Below, one piece after another: positions 8,768 through 16,806 of a stretch of DNA of 64,000 nucleotides. Positions within the stretch are counted from its first letter, which is position 1, and each line of letters begins with the position of its first letter. The notes beneath the pieces are model-generated. The model saw nothing but the letters and a program-made list of their open reading frames with translations, had not been told where the DNA came from and ran no database searches. The translations under genes and the position numbers were made by a program. Source of the stretch: Geotalea sp. SG265 (lineage in GTDB: Bacteria > Desulfobacterota > Desulfuromonadia > Geobacterales > Geobacteraceae); contig NZ_JAKZFT010000015.1 in assembly GCF_022808985.1 (NCBI RefSeq), positions 16,694 to 80,693 on the forward strand. Reading direction: 5' to 3'.

Positions 8768-8909
8768 GTGGGCCTCCATTAAATTAGTTTACTCTTATTA
8801 AATAGTGTAGGCCTTCTTTTTCCTCTGTCAATGTCTGTCCGTGCCTGTCATGGGACTGGCTCTCGACAAGAAAGTTATTTCCGGACGTGCCCAAAACAGT
8901 TCTTCAGAG

Positions 8910-9110
8910 ATTTCCGGGGAAGGCAGTCGTGACATCGGGAGAGAGCGACGAGCTAAAGCGGCAAGCGGACACCCGCCGCATGTGGAACGGAGAGGCAACG
9001 GCCAATCAAGCATCGTGCACAATTACGCGGGCGGCATCGCAAGGTCCGCAGCTGTAGCGACAGAGCGAACGGACGATGTCACGACTGCCTTTTATTTCAT
9101 GAATTCCCGA
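8910..9110. repeat. Dispersed repeat family A, copy 1
   Basis: A ~170-bp core (8922-9089) bounded by inverted repeats: GGCAGTCGTGACATCG at the left and its exact complement at the right. Internal blocks include GAGCGACGAGC and AAGGTCCGCAGCTGTAGCGA. Two more copies lie at 10171-10322 and 22494-22661. It sits between the small lipoprotein gene and the isomerase terminator; together these fill the 395-bp gap 8780-9174, where I see no gene. Confidence 0.85.
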
Positions 9111-9114
9111 GGAG

Positions 9115-9153
9115 CCAAAAAAAATGGCCTGCGCACAGGCAGGCCATTTGGGG
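9115..9153 (-). terminator. Terminator of the parvulin isomerase gene
   Basis: On the minus strand, ATGGCCTGC and GCAGGCCAT form a hairpin followed by a run of eight T residues, about 25 bp past the stop codon. Confidence 0.85.
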
Positions 9154-9174
9154 ATGCAGGATGAGATGAAATCG

Positions 9175-10065
9175 TTATTTGCCGCTCTTTTCCTCTGTCT
9201 TCCTGCCGAGGAGAACCTGGAGCTCCGCATCCTTAGCCAACTTTTCCAGGAACTCACCGGCCTTTTTTTCCTCCAGCTGGGTCTTCAGCACAGAGCCGAT
9301 GTATTCCTTCGTCTCATCGAACTTTGCCGTCCGCTTTTCCTGGCGCTCGTCAACTTTGATGATGTGGAAGCCGAAGGGAGTCTCAACCACCGGGCTGACC
9401 TCCCCCGCCTTGAGACCGAAGGCCGCCGTCTCGAATTCCTCGGAATTGGTCTTTCCCGGCGACAGGTATCCCAGGTCCCCTCCATTGGCGGCAGTTTCGG
9501 CATCTTCGGAATGTTCAGCCGCCAGCTTGGCGAAGTCTCCCCCATTTTTCAGTAGCGCTGCCACGTTTTCCGCCTTGGCACGGGCCTTGGCCTTGGCATC
9601 GGCAGCCGCGTCCTTTGCCGCAGCAAAGAAGATATGCCGCACCTTGATCCGTTCCGGAAGGACGAACTCCTTCTCGTGCTCCCGGTAATATTTTTTCAGG
9701 TCGGCCTCCGGCACGGCCGCACCGGCCATAATAACCCGGCGCAGATATTCCTGCCCCAGGAACTGGTCCACGACATAGCTCAGCTGCTCCTTGACCTCAG
9801 GCTTTCGTTCAAAACCCTCTTTCCGCGCTTTAGCCGCCAGTGCCTTTGTCAGCAGCACCTGGTTGACCAGGTTTGCCTGCTCCTGCTCTCCTTGATATTT
9901 CTGCTGCGCTTCCGGCGGCAGGTTGACAATAATCCTTTCCAGATCGGCCTGGCGCAGGACGAAATCCCCCGCCTTTCCCACCACCGGGTTGACCTCCTCG
10001 GCCTGGGCCGCGCCTGTCAGCAGTATTCCGGCCGCAAGCGCCATGACAAAACCTTTGATCCGCAT
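9175..10065 (-). CDS. Periplasmic parvulin-type peptidyl-prolyl isomerase
   Basis: A 296-residue exported protein with a cleavable signal peptide (about residues 1-22, GAAQA-EE), a SurA/PrsA-like helical chaperone segment, and one parvulin domain around residues 138-232. Diagnostic motifs are KVRHIFFAA, AAEHSEDAETAANGGDLGYL and TPFGFHIIKV. It should assist folding of exported proteins, including the many outer-membrane and lipoproteins of this lineage. The start is supported by AGGAGGAGG directly upstream. The gene stands alone with its own terminator. Confidence 0.93.
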   Translation of the reverse strand: MRIKGFVMALAAGILLTGAAQAEEVNPVVGKAGDFVLRQADLERIIVNLPPEAQQKYQGEQEQANLVNQVLLTKALAAKARKEGFERKPEVKEQLSYVVDQFLGQEYLRRVIMAGAAVPEADLKKYYREHEKEFVLPERIKVRHIFFAAAKDAAADAKAKARAKAENVAALLKNGGDFAKLAAEHSEDAETAANGGDLGYLSPGKTNSEEFETAAFGLKAGEVSPVVETPFGFHIIKVDERQEKRTAKFDETKEYIGSVLKTQLEEKKAGEFLEKLAKDAELQVLLGRKTEEKSGK

Positions 10066-10154
10066 GCCTCCTCCTTTATAGGTGAGTCCTTCCAGCTTGA
10101 TTTTTGGTATTTTTATCCTACTTCACAGGCACGATCAAGATAAATAAAGGTTTT

Positions 10155-10345
10155 TCATATTTCCATGGAAGGCAGTCGTGGCATCGGGAGTGAGCGGAGG
10201 CGGACACCGCCGCATATTGATCGGAGTCGATCTGTCACTTCAAGTATTGTGCGCAATGCATGGACGGCACCGCAAGGTCCGCAGCTGTGGCGACAGAGCG
10301 AACGGACGGGGTCGCGACTGCCTCTTATCTCGGAATTTCGAGACA
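10155..10345. repeat. Dispersed repeat family A, copy 2
   Basis: Core at 10171-10322 (152 bp), bounded by GGCAGTCGTGGCATCG and GTCGCGACTGCC. It is the shortest copy, lacking about 16 bp in the left half relative to copies 1 and 3. The block CCGCAAGGTCCGCAGCTGTG is shared with copy 3. Confidence 0.85.
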
Positions 10346-10397
10346 AGCCTGAGTAAAGGGCGTTTGCACGGTGCCGACAAACTGCCGGGTAAGACAT

Positions 10398-10425
10398 TTG
10401 ACATGGTTGAAATATTAGTTATAGT
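10398..10425 (+). promoter_or_regulatory. Strong sigma-70 promoter for the orphan RNA
   Basis: TTGACA at 10398-10403 and TATAGT at 10420-10425 are separated by 16 bp. The expected start point, about 10432, falls exactly at the first base of the structured element. Confidence 0.75.
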
Positions 10426-10431
10426 TAATTC

Positions 10432-10608
10432 AACCTGTTTCCGAAAGGGTAAGCATCGGGAGGAATCCCGCTGTGCACAAAGTCACGGGTTGATAATCTC
10501 TGATGGGATCTTCGATTTCAGCGCCGATTATCGACAGCCGGTCTACCGAAGAAACAGGTGAAAAACGATCATAAGCCGCTTGCCGGGGAGCCGGTAAGCG
10601 GCTTTCTA
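10432..10608 (+). ncRNA. Candidate structured RNA (orphan sRNA or otsB leader)
   Basis: About 130 nt folds into a multibranched structure closed by CCTGTTTC (10434 on) with GAAACAGG (to about 10558). Inside are the hairpin CGGGA-GGAA-TCCCG with GGA in the loop, and a long arm pairing GTTGATAATC with GATTATCGAC. A GC-rich terminator hairpin follows. I tested it by eye against cobalamin, TPP, SAM, c-di-GMP, SRP, tmRNA and 6S patterns and found no match. It could be an independent sRNA or a leader controlling the downstream trehalose phosphatase. Confidence 0.55.
10571..10608 (+). terminator. Terminator-like hairpin after the structured RNA
   Basis: AAGCCGCTTGCCGG and CCGGTAAGCGGCTT pair perfectly around a GGAG loop, followed by a short T tract (TTTCT). 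The weak T tract would allow partial read-through into otsB. Confidence 0.65.
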
Positions 10609-10657
10609 GTGCACAGGACTGCATGATCGTCCTGCCGCACTGGAAACAGGAGCATCA

Positions 10658-11497
10658 ATGGCTGGGACTGGCAGCGGATCTCCCGATGGCGCCCCCCGGG
10701 GAGGATATCCCCCTCTTCCTTCCGCGCTAGCGAACCTGGAAGAAATCCTGCAGCTGGGCAGGGAAAAGCAGCTGGCGGTCTTCCTCGATTATGACGGCAC
10801 CCTGGCCGCCATTACCCCTACCCCGGGTGCCGCCCTGATCACCCCCGAAATGCACCGGGCCCTGGTCAGGCTCTCGGCAAAGTGCACGGTCGGCGTCATT
10901 AGCGGCCGTGATCTGCCCGATGTCCGGCAGCGGGTCAATATCGACTCCATTGTCTATGCGGGGAGCCACGGCTTCGAAATCGGCGGCCCGAACGGTCTGC
11001 ACGCGGAACAGCCCGGGGGCATCCGCTGTCTTCCGGTGCTTGACCAAGTCCACCAGGAGCTTTCGCAGCAGCTGTCGGAGATACGGGGCGCCATCATCGA
11101 AAGAAAAAAGTTCGTCATAACCGTCCATTACCGGTTGGTCGCCGAAGGTGAAACGGCACGTGTCGAAGCCGCGGTGGACGGCGCCAGCAGCAGGCATTCG
11201 CAACTGCGGAAGAGCGCAGACAAAAAGATGTTCGAGCTTCTCCCCGATGTGGACTGGAACAAGGGGAAAGCCGTTCTTTCGCTACTGGAAATACTGGACC
11301 TAGGCGGCCCCCGGGTGCTCCCTCTCTATCTGGGTGACGATACCACCGACGAGGATGCCTTCCGCACCATCCACGGAAAAGGGCTCGGTATTTTTGTCGG
11401 CGAGCAGATTGGAGAATCGGCTGCCACTTACCGGCTGAGGGATTGCGAGGAAGTCAGAGAGTTCCTCCTCGAACTTGCCCCCTTCTGCCGGGCATGA
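10658..11497 (+). CDS. otsB: Trehalose-6-phosphate phosphatase
   Basis: A 279-residue HAD-superfamily phosphatase that removes phosphate from trehalose 6-phosphate to give the osmoprotectant trehalose. The catalytic motif DYDGTLA has the nucleophile Asp44 and general acid Asp46. Motif II is GVISGRD, and the last acidic motif is YLGDDTTDEDAF. A cap domain lies between. No trehalose-phosphate synthase is adjacent. The start at 10658 follows the RNA/terminator unit by 50 bp with AACAGGAGC upstream as a ribosome site. Confidence 0.92.
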   Translation: MAGTGSGSPDGAPRGGYPPLPSALANLEEILQLGREKQLAVFLDYDGTLAAITPTPGAALITPEMHRALVRLSAKCTVGVISGRDLPDVRQRVNIDSIVYAGSHGFEIGGPNGLHAEQPGGIRCLPVLDQVHQELSQQLSEIRGAIIERKKFVITVHYRLVAEGETARVEAAVDGASSRHSQLRKSADKKMFELLPDVDWNKGKAVLSLLEILDLGGPRVLPLYLGDDTTDEDAFRTIHGKGLGIFVGEQIGESAATYRLRDCEEVREFLLELAPFCRA

Positions 11498-11567
11498 GCC
11501 ATGTCTCGCAGAGCTTCCAGGCTGTACTCCCGGCAGATTGACCGGGCCATCCGCCAACGGCTCGGCA

Positions 11568-12773
11568 TCAGCTGAGGGGAATCAGTTCAAGCTGGGTTCC
11601 TGCCGACGTCTTGTCCCAAATCTTGATTTCGCTGCGTCCGGAATACTTGGCTTCATAGAGGGCATGATCGGCCCGGTCCACCAGGTGCTCGATGCCGGCG
11701 TTTTCCACACCGTCGAGTGAGGCAATCCCCATACTGAGGGTGACCTTTATGGCCCCTTTGCGGGTCTCGATCTCTGCGCTCTCAATAGTCTGCTTGATGC
11801 GGCGTCCAAGGGTTTCGGCCGCCGCCAGGTCCGTTTCGGGCATGAGGATGGCGAACTCCTCTCCACCATAGCGGCACGGGGTGTCGGCCTGGCGCATAAG
11901 GCCGCCAATGGCAGCGGCCAGAGCCTGCAGCACCTGATCGCCGATGAAGTGTCCATAAGTATCATTGACCAGCTTGAAATGATCCAGGTCGATCATGATG
12001 AGGGACAGGCTGTGACGATACCGGCGGTAGCGCGCCAGCTCCCGCTCGGCAACGGCAAAGAAATAGCGCCGGTTGTAGAGGCCGGTGAGTGGATCGAGCT
12101 TGGCTATCTCCTCTGCTTCCTGCCGCGATTTCTCCACCTCCTGCAACGCCGTCTCCAGTCTCTCGGTCTGTTCTCGAATCTTCCGCCGCTGCATGAAGTC
12201 CCGGCGCATGTGCCGCTCCAGGGAATAGGCTGCGGACATCCCTGTTATGTTGAAGGCAATGAAGAAAAAGGTATTGTTCACCAGCACGGGAAAGCTGATG
12301 CTATCGGCCCGGACGACCAGGAACTCGTACAACAGAAATATGCCCCAGGACAGGGCTGTTGCAGTCGTGAAGGGGAGACGGAAAAAGGCGTAGAAGAACA
12401 TCAGGCAGAGCAGCAGCCCCGCATAATAGAGGTAGCTTCCGGGCGCACCCGCTCCCAGTATCATGACGATGATGCCCACTGCGGCAATAAGACCCGCAAA
12501 AGCCATCAGCGGATACAGGTACTGATGGCGAACGTCCAGATAAGTAAGAAAGAAAACCACGGCAAGGAGCGGACAGACGCCGGCATAGCGGATGATCCAG
12601 GCAAGGCGCTCCGCGTCCGGGATGATCCAGTGATCGAGGATGCCGAACAGGGCGTAGAGCAGAAATCCCAGTGCCAGACACACCCTGATTTGCGGCAGGT
12701 TCGTTTCGAAACAGACCTTCTGAAATTCCTTCTCCAGGGTTTCGTCCCTGAAGACCAGGGTAAAGGGGCGCAT
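11568..12773 (-). CDS. Membrane-bound diguanylate cyclase
   Basis: A 401-residue protein with about six predicted membrane segments (residues 30-190), a short coiled coil (TERLETALQEVEKSRQEAEEI region) and a C-terminal GGDEF domain. The active-site signature is GGEEF at about residue 303. An RQAD sequence five residues upstream is an intact RxxD inhibitory site, so product feedback is expected. It makes c-di-GMP in response to an unknown membrane signal. A PilZ protein in this window (59306-60031) is one possible c-di-GMP receptor. Confidence 0.92.
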   Translation of the reverse strand: MRPFTLVFRDETLEKEFQKVCFETNLPQIRVCLALGFLLYALFGILDHWIIPDAERLAWIIRYAGVCPLLAVVFFLTYLDVRHQYLYPLMAFAGLIAAVGIIVMILGAGAPGSYLYYAGLLLCLMFFYAFFRLPFTTATALSWGIFLLYEFLVVRADSISFPVLVNNTFFFIAFNITGMSAAYSLERHMRRDFMQRRKIREQTERLETALQEVEKSRQEAEEIAKLDPLTGLYNRRYFFAVAERELARYRRYRHSLSLIMIDLDHFKLVNDTYGHFIGDQVLQALAAAIGGLMRQADTPCRYGGEEFAILMPETDLAAAETLGRRIKQTIESAEIETRKGAIKVTLSMGIASLDGVENAGIEHLVDRADHALYEAKYSGRSEIKIWDKTSAGTQLELIPLS

Positions 12774-12851
12774 GGCAGAGCTCCTGTGAACCGTCTGTCA
12801 TTCCTGAAAATTCTTCAGATGCAAATCATATTCCAGAGGAAGCGGTGTTCC

Positions 12852-12879
12852 TTGACTCTCCAACCTTTTGAATTATGCT
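12852..12879 (+). promoter_or_regulatory. Promoter for the desulforedoxin-like gene
   Basis: TTGACT and TATGCT are separated by 16 bp, about 60 bp upstream of the start codon at 12941. Confidence 0.6.
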
Positions 12880-12940
12880 TTTTATAGCTGATTCTCATCT
12901 GAAGGCTGCAGAGGCAGCCGAAAATCTCAAGGGAGGTTTT

Positions 12941-13078
12941 ATGTCCGAATTGGCCAAGGGAAGCACATACCGCTGCGCAAGAAAGGAATGTGGAGTTGAG
13001 GTACAGGTGCTGCAGGAATGCCGCAGCCAGGAAGACTGCCAGCTGAGCTGTTGCGGTGAGCGGATGCAGCGTAAATAA
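12941..13078 (+). CDS. Desulforedoxin-like small iron protein
   Basis: A 45-residue protein resembling the desulforedoxin rubredoxin-type iron centre. The paired Cys37-Cys38 in SCCGERM matches the family, but the first pair is Cys12 and Cys17 (C-x4-C), not the usual C-x2-C. Two extra cysteines, Cys27 and Cys33, are present. It may bind iron in the cytoplasm and act in electron transfer or oxidative-stress defence; the altered spacing leaves this open. GGGAGG lies 4 nt before the start, and a strong terminator follows. Confidence 0.75.
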   Translation: MSELAKGSTYRCARKECGVEVQVLQECRSQEDCQLSCCGERMQRK

Positions 13079-13105
13079 GATCAGCAGACAAATCTCAAAG
13101 GGCTG

Positions 13106-13140
13106 GAAAAAGGCTGCTTCCGCGGAAGCAGCCTTTTTCT
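13106..13140. terminator. Bidirectional terminator
   Basis: AGGCTGCTTCC and GGAAGCAGCCT form a perfect hairpin with A residues before and T residues after, serving the convergent genes at 12941-13078 and 13143-13298. Confidence 0.9.
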
Positions 13141-13142
13141 CG

Positions 13143-13298
13143 TCAATCCTCCCCTTCGTCTCCCGCTTTTTTGTCTATTTTCGGAGGTTTCCCCTTTTTT
13201 CGCGGATTGAAGTACACATAGCTGAACAGCACTAGTACAACCAGCAGAATCAAGACAAAGATGAACCCATAGTCAAACCAGCCCCACTCGGTTCTCAT
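13143..13298 (-). CDS. Small single-pass membrane protein
   Basis: A 51-residue protein starting MRTEWGWFDYG, with one hydrophobic segment (IFVLILLVVLVLFSYVYF) and a lysine- and acid-rich tail. The start is supported by GGGGAGG about 9 nt upstream. No family recognised. It could be a small subunit of a membrane complex or an independent small membrane protein. Confidence 0.7.
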   Translation of the reverse strand: MRTEWGWFDYGFIFVLILLVVLVLFSYVYFNPRKKGKPPKIDKKAGDEGED

Positions 13299-13360
13299 CG
13301 TCGTCACCTCCCCTGCCGGCTTCATCGCCCGGCGTGATAATCAGTTTTTCCGCCTTCACC

Positions 13361-13400
13361 AAAAAGGGGGGACGGCACCTGGCGGCAACCTGTCCCCCCT
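13361..13400 (-). terminator. Terminator of the Gly/Ser/Thr-rich lipoprotein gene
   Basis: On the minus strand, GGGGGGAC and GTCCCCCC pair, and TTTTT follows. It lies about 50 bp past the stop codon. Confidence 0.7.
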
Positions 13401-13453
13401 TCCCGGGCTAGGCAATGTTCGGTGTTCCTATGGCACGCATAACCTCCCCGCCA

Positions 13454-13771
13454 TCAGTACCAGCCGGACCCACCCTTTGTGCCGCTGGTCCCGGTGTCCA
13501 TGCTGCCGCCTGTTCCTGAGCCTGTATATCCGCCGCTGGAGGACCCGGTGGAGCCGCCGGTATCGGTGGTGCCGCCGGTGCCGGTACCCATACTTCCCGA
13601 GGTCCCCGTTCCCGTCGCTCCTCCCGTCCCCGTTCCATAGGTGCTGCTTCCGGTATCGCTGCCGGTGCTGCCGCCGGTGCCCCGGCCGGTCTGACACCCT
13701 GCAGCAAAGATGAGGCCGGTGAGAGCTGCCAATGCGGTCAGGATAGCGACGGATCTTCTAACATTATTCAT
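13454..13771 (-). CDS. Gly/Ser/Thr-rich low-complexity lipoprotein
   Basis: A 105-residue exported lipoprotein: hydrophobic signal, lipobox AAGC (about residue 26), then about 75 residues made almost only of Gly, Ser and Thr in repeats such as TGTGGATGTGTSGSMGTG. The repeat DNA is GC-rich and encodes long open shadow frames in other registers. The start at 13771 follows GGAGG by 7 nt. Probably a flexible cell-surface protein; no enzymatic domain. Confidence 0.8.
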   Translation of the reverse strand: MNNVRRSVAILTALAALTGLIFAAGCQTGRGTGGSTGSDTGSSTYGTGTGGATGTGTSGSMGTGTGGTTDTGGSTGSSSGGYTGSGTGGSMDTGTSGTKGGSGWY

Positions 13772-13891
13772 ATCCGTTCCTCCATTTAAGAAAGTGTTTT
13801 TAGCTTTAAAGAAACCCGTTCGTTCCCTAAAAGTATAAAGAACAAAAATGCCGCTGGCAATCAAAAAGTTAAATCCATTTAATTATTCCCA

Positions 13892-13928
13892 TAAAAAAAG
13901 GACCGACTCGGTGTCGGTCCTCCTTTTG
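13892..13928 (-). terminator. Terminator of the downstream-encoded lipoprotein (13952-15112)
   Basis: AGGACCGAC and GTCGGTCCT form a hairpin; on the minus strand a run of seven T residues follows. Confidence 0.85.
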
Positions 13929-13951
13929 TTTGGCAGAATGCAGCCTGAAAG

Positions 13952-15112
13952 CTACTGATATTGGACGTAAAGGGGTTTTGGCTCCAGTTTGAGCAGGTCC
14001 TGCGGGGTCATCAGGGGGTCACCCTTCTTCGTGTCGTTGTGGTAGAAGAGCTTGAATCCCGTGTACTGCACCGGCTCGGAAACAATGTAATCCTTGTATG
14101 AATCCCGCTTCAGCCACGGTGCTCCCCAGCCGTCCATATGCATGATCATCTGCACCTCGGGGCGAACCGCGATCCTCCTGGCATTGGTGACCCCATTGCG
14201 GGTGAAGCGGTGCACGGTGAAGACCTTGGGGGGGATGTTGTACTTCTTCACCAGGTCGCGGAGAAAACCGGAGGCATAGTTGATGTCCTCGGCGTCGTAG
14301 GTGCCGATCTTGCTCCCCGGCACCTTGCCGCACTTGATCAGGTTGAATTCAGGGTCGATTCCCAAGTGAACGTCCGGGTTCTTCAAAATCCACTCGAAGC
14401 GCGGCAGCAGGGTTCTGATATTGTCGTGCCCCGTCTGGATATCGATGAAAAGGAGCGCGTTGGCCTCTTTCGCCCAACCATAGACCTGATTGACGATCTT
14501 GTCGGGCATGACCATCCGGTACTTGCCGGCCTTGCCCGGGTCCCCCTGGGCCACCACCGCGATCAGGTGGAGAGCAGGCTGCACCGGATGGGAGGGATCG
14601 GCCTTCTCCCAACGGGCCGCCTCCCCCTTCAGGCGGCGCAGCATCTCGTCCTTCTGGTATTCCCCAAGGGCTCCCATGCGCTTGGAAAGAGGGTTGCCGT
14701 AGTAGGCGACAATCCTCTTTTTGGGGAGAATCGAGCCGGGAAGCGGTTCCGGACACTTGACCGGCCAGCCGCAGCGTTTTGCATAGGCGGGATCCTCACC
14801 GGCGAGGTATTTTCCCTTGGGCTCCTTGGCAGCTGCAGAGGTATAAGCCTTGGTGGCCGCCTTGGCAGCCTGCTTGGCCGCAGGCTTGTCAGCCGTAGTG
14901 GCTTTGGCGAAGGCAGCGGCAGCCGGGGCAGCAGCCTGCGGTGCCTGCTTTGCCGTTGTCACCGCAGCAAAGGCCTTCCCCTCCGGGGGGGAGGACTTGC
15001 TCTCGGCACATCCGGTCAGGCCGAGCGCTGCGGCGACGGCAAGGAAGACGAGGCAGGCGGGAACGGACGGCCGCCCCTTTGTCCCGGCGACCGGGATCGA
15101 AGGTCTTTTCAT
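13952..15112 (-). CDS. Exported lipoprotein of unknown function
   Basis: About 386 residues. A signal peptide with lipobox LTGC is followed by an Ala/Lys/Thr-rich linker (TKAYTSAAAKEPKG and similar) and then a folded domain of about 280 residues. Its segments RIVAYYGNPLS, LLFIDIQTGHDN, LGIDPEFNL and MIMHMDGWG alternate like the strands of a TIM-barrel glycosidase-type fold, but I cannot name a family. A start at 15136 is also possible; 15112 is chosen because AAGGAG precedes it and the signal peptide then begins with MKRPS. Confidence 0.75.
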   Translation of the reverse strand: MKRPSIPVAGTKGRPSVPACLVFLAVAAALGLTGCAESKSSPPEGKAFAAVTTAKQAPQAAAPAAAAFAKATTADKPAAKQAAKAATKAYTSAAAKEPKGKYLAGEDPAYAKRCGWPVKCPEPLPGSILPKKRIVAYYGNPLSKRMGALGEYQKDEMLRRLKGEAARWEKADPSHPVQPALHLIAVVAQGDPGKAGKYRMVMPDKIVNQVYGWAKEANALLFIDIQTGHDNIRTLLPRFEWILKNPDVHLGIDPEFNLIKCGKVPGSKIGTYDAEDINYASGFLRDLVKKYNIPPKVFTVHRFTRNGVTNARRIAVRPEVQMIMHMDGWGAPWLKRDSYKDYIVSEPVQYTGFKLFYHNDTKKGDPLMTPQDLLKLEPKPLYVQYQ

Positions 15113-15159
15113 CGGTTTATCTACTCCTTTTTCCATGGTGAATTAAATGGTATCAGCAC

Positions 15160-15206
15160 AAAAATAGCCGGAGGCCGATTCGTGCGACTTCGGCAACCCG
15201 GCTTTT
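15160..15206. terminator. Terminator-like hairpin after mutM-like gene
   Basis: AGCCGG and CCGGCT ends enclose further pairing (GCCGA with TCGGC) and are flanked by A and T runs, so it can act in both directions. The rest of 15137-15323 holds no gene that I can see. Confidence 0.55.
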
Positions 15207-15323
15207 TGTAAGCCCCGCAGGTTCTCCGTTCATCCTTGCGGATGGACTCGACGGTCAAGCACCACACTTTCAACAATTTACCCGAAATCCCGCAGATAAG
15301 TCAAAAATTTTCTCGTGCCCCGA

Positions 15324-16103
15324 CTAGACGTACAACGTCTGCTCATCCGTATAATAGGTGGTCTTCTGGGCGATCTTTTCCTTGATGATCGGCCGTCCCG
15401 TTGGGGATGCCTTGCGGGAGGGATTATGCACCAGAAGGAAGTCCCTGATCTCGCCGGCAATGATGCCCGGATTCCGCTCCTTGATAGAGACGATGGCCCG
15501 TTGCAGCACCAGAGGTATCTTTTCGGCCAGCGCCCTGATTGCCTCGGGGGGCAACTTACCCATTAGGGACAGGGGCGAAATCCTCGCCTCCCAGAGAATC
15601 TCGTCCGCATAGGCGTTCCCTATGCCGCGCATGACCTTCTGGTCCACGAGAAATGCCTTCGCCTTGGCTTTCGGAAACCGGGCTGTCAGGCGCTGCAATT
15701 CATCCTCCGTTACCCCCAGGGCATCGGGTGCGGCATCCCCCGTGGCCGGATCGAGGGTGGCGGTGGCCATGGCCTTCTCATCGCCAACCACCAGAAAGCT
15801 GCCGTCGGCAAAGCCGATGGTGAGCCGGGCAAAGGGGACCCGGCCCGGACTGTCGGTGATGACGAAACCGCCTGTGAGCATGAGATGAACCTGAAGCACC
15901 CTGCCGTTGTCCATACGGAAGCGTACCTCCTTGCCCCACCGCTCGACGGCGTCGAATGCCGCTCCCTGCAGCGCATCTGCAACTGCCTGGGGAGGCACGT
16001 TCAGGCGCAGGTACGGTCCGCAGGCAACCGAGGTTATCTTTTTCTTCGTCACCCGTTTATGGAGATTTTCTGTAAAGACGGTGAGATCGGGCAATTCCGG
16101 CAT
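15324..16103 (-). CDS. Fpg/Nei-family DNA glycosylase lacking the zinc finger
   Basis: A 259-residue member of the formamidopyrimidine-DNA glycosylase family, which excises oxidised bases and nicks the strand. It begins MPELPDLTVF, giving the catalytic Pro and Glu after Met removal. The helix-two-turn-helix is visible around GIGNAYADEILW. The C-terminal region that normally carries four zinc-binding cysteines reads RPIIKEKIAQKTTYYTDEQ, without any Cys, so this is a zincless-finger type. The start at 16103 is required by the PE motif; longer starts would block it. Confidence 0.88.
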   Translation of the reverse strand: MPELPDLTVFTENLHKRVTKKKITSVACGPYLRLNVPPQAVADALQGAAFDAVERWGKEVRFRMDNGRVLQVHLMLTGGFVITDSPGRVPFARLTIGFADGSFLVVGDEKAMATATLDPATGDAAPDALGVTEDELQRLTARFPKAKAKAFLVDQKVMRGIGNAYADEILWEARISPLSLMGKLPPEAIRALAEKIPLVLQRAIVSIKERNPGIIAGEIRDFLLVHNPSRKASPTGRPIIKEKIAQKTTYYTDEQTLYV

Positions 16104-16185
16104 GTTCTTCCCCTTTCCGCGCAAATGAATGGCCTGCCAGGGCACCCCAGGCAGGCCGCTGTATCATCGAATGCCGTTACCCGCA

Positions 16186-16719
16186 TTATTTAACCTTGGC
16201 ACCGACCTTCTGGGCCACTTCCTTTGCCTGCTGCAGATGCTGCTCAAGTACCGGCAGCGTTTTTTCCGCCCACGCCTTCACCTCGGGGTCCTTAACCTTC
16301 TGGGTCGCCTTCCTGAAGTCCTCCACGTCATCCTTGTGGTCCTTGACCATTTCCGTCATATATTTCTTGTCGAAGTCCGCTGCGGAAGCCTTGTTCAGCT
16401 TGTCCACCTTGGATTGGTGCTTGTGCTCCAACTTTGCAGGCAGGGGGACGTTTTTCTGCTGGGCGAGGGTCTTCAGCTCGTCATTGGCCTTGCCGTGGTC
16501 GGTCACCATGCGGTTGCCGAAATCCTTCACCTCCTGGGACTGCCCTTTCGACTTGGCAATCTGCCCAAGCTCGACCTCCATCATACCGCCGCTGGCAGCC
16601 TTCTTGATAAAATCCTTGTCTTTACCCGCCACCCCCTTGTCCGCTGCAAGGGCGGCCGTTGCCAGAAAGGCAAGGAAGAGACTGACGATCAGTAGTATCG
16701 AGAATCTGTTTTTCTTCAT
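16186..16719 (-). CDS. DUF4142 exported ferritin-like protein
   Basis: A 177-residue protein with a cleavable signal peptide (ATAALA-AD) and a DUF4142 four-helix domain: DKDFIKKAASGGMMEVELGQIA, seen as FIKKAASGGMMEVELG, then QEVKDFGNRMVTDHGKAN and YMTEMVKDHKDDVEDF. The paired acidic/His residues resemble a degenerate ferritin-like metal site. It probably acts in the periplasm in stress resistance. Followed upstream by two small helical genes of similar flavour. Confidence 0.88.
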   Translation of the reverse strand: MKKNRFSILLIVSLFLAFLATAALAADKGVAGKDKDFIKKAASGGMMEVELGQIAKSKGQSQEVKDFGNRMVTDHGKANDELKTLAQQKNVPLPAKLEHKHQSKVDKLNKASAADFDKKYMTEMVKDHKDDVEDFRKATQKVKDPEVKAWAEKTLPVLEQHLQQAKEVAQKVGAKVK

Positions 16720-16806
16720 GGCAGCTCCTTTCCTGTTTTTAGTGATTACATCCCATCGGGCTTGAGAATGACCTTTGTATAGGGTGCCTCCTCCTTGCCA
16801 GCGGCG

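Noticed and set aside
10432..10560. Cobalamin riboswitch or 6S RNA
   Set aside because: No B12 box or conserved CCGCCACTG-type core, and the fold is multibranched, not a long rod with a central bubble.
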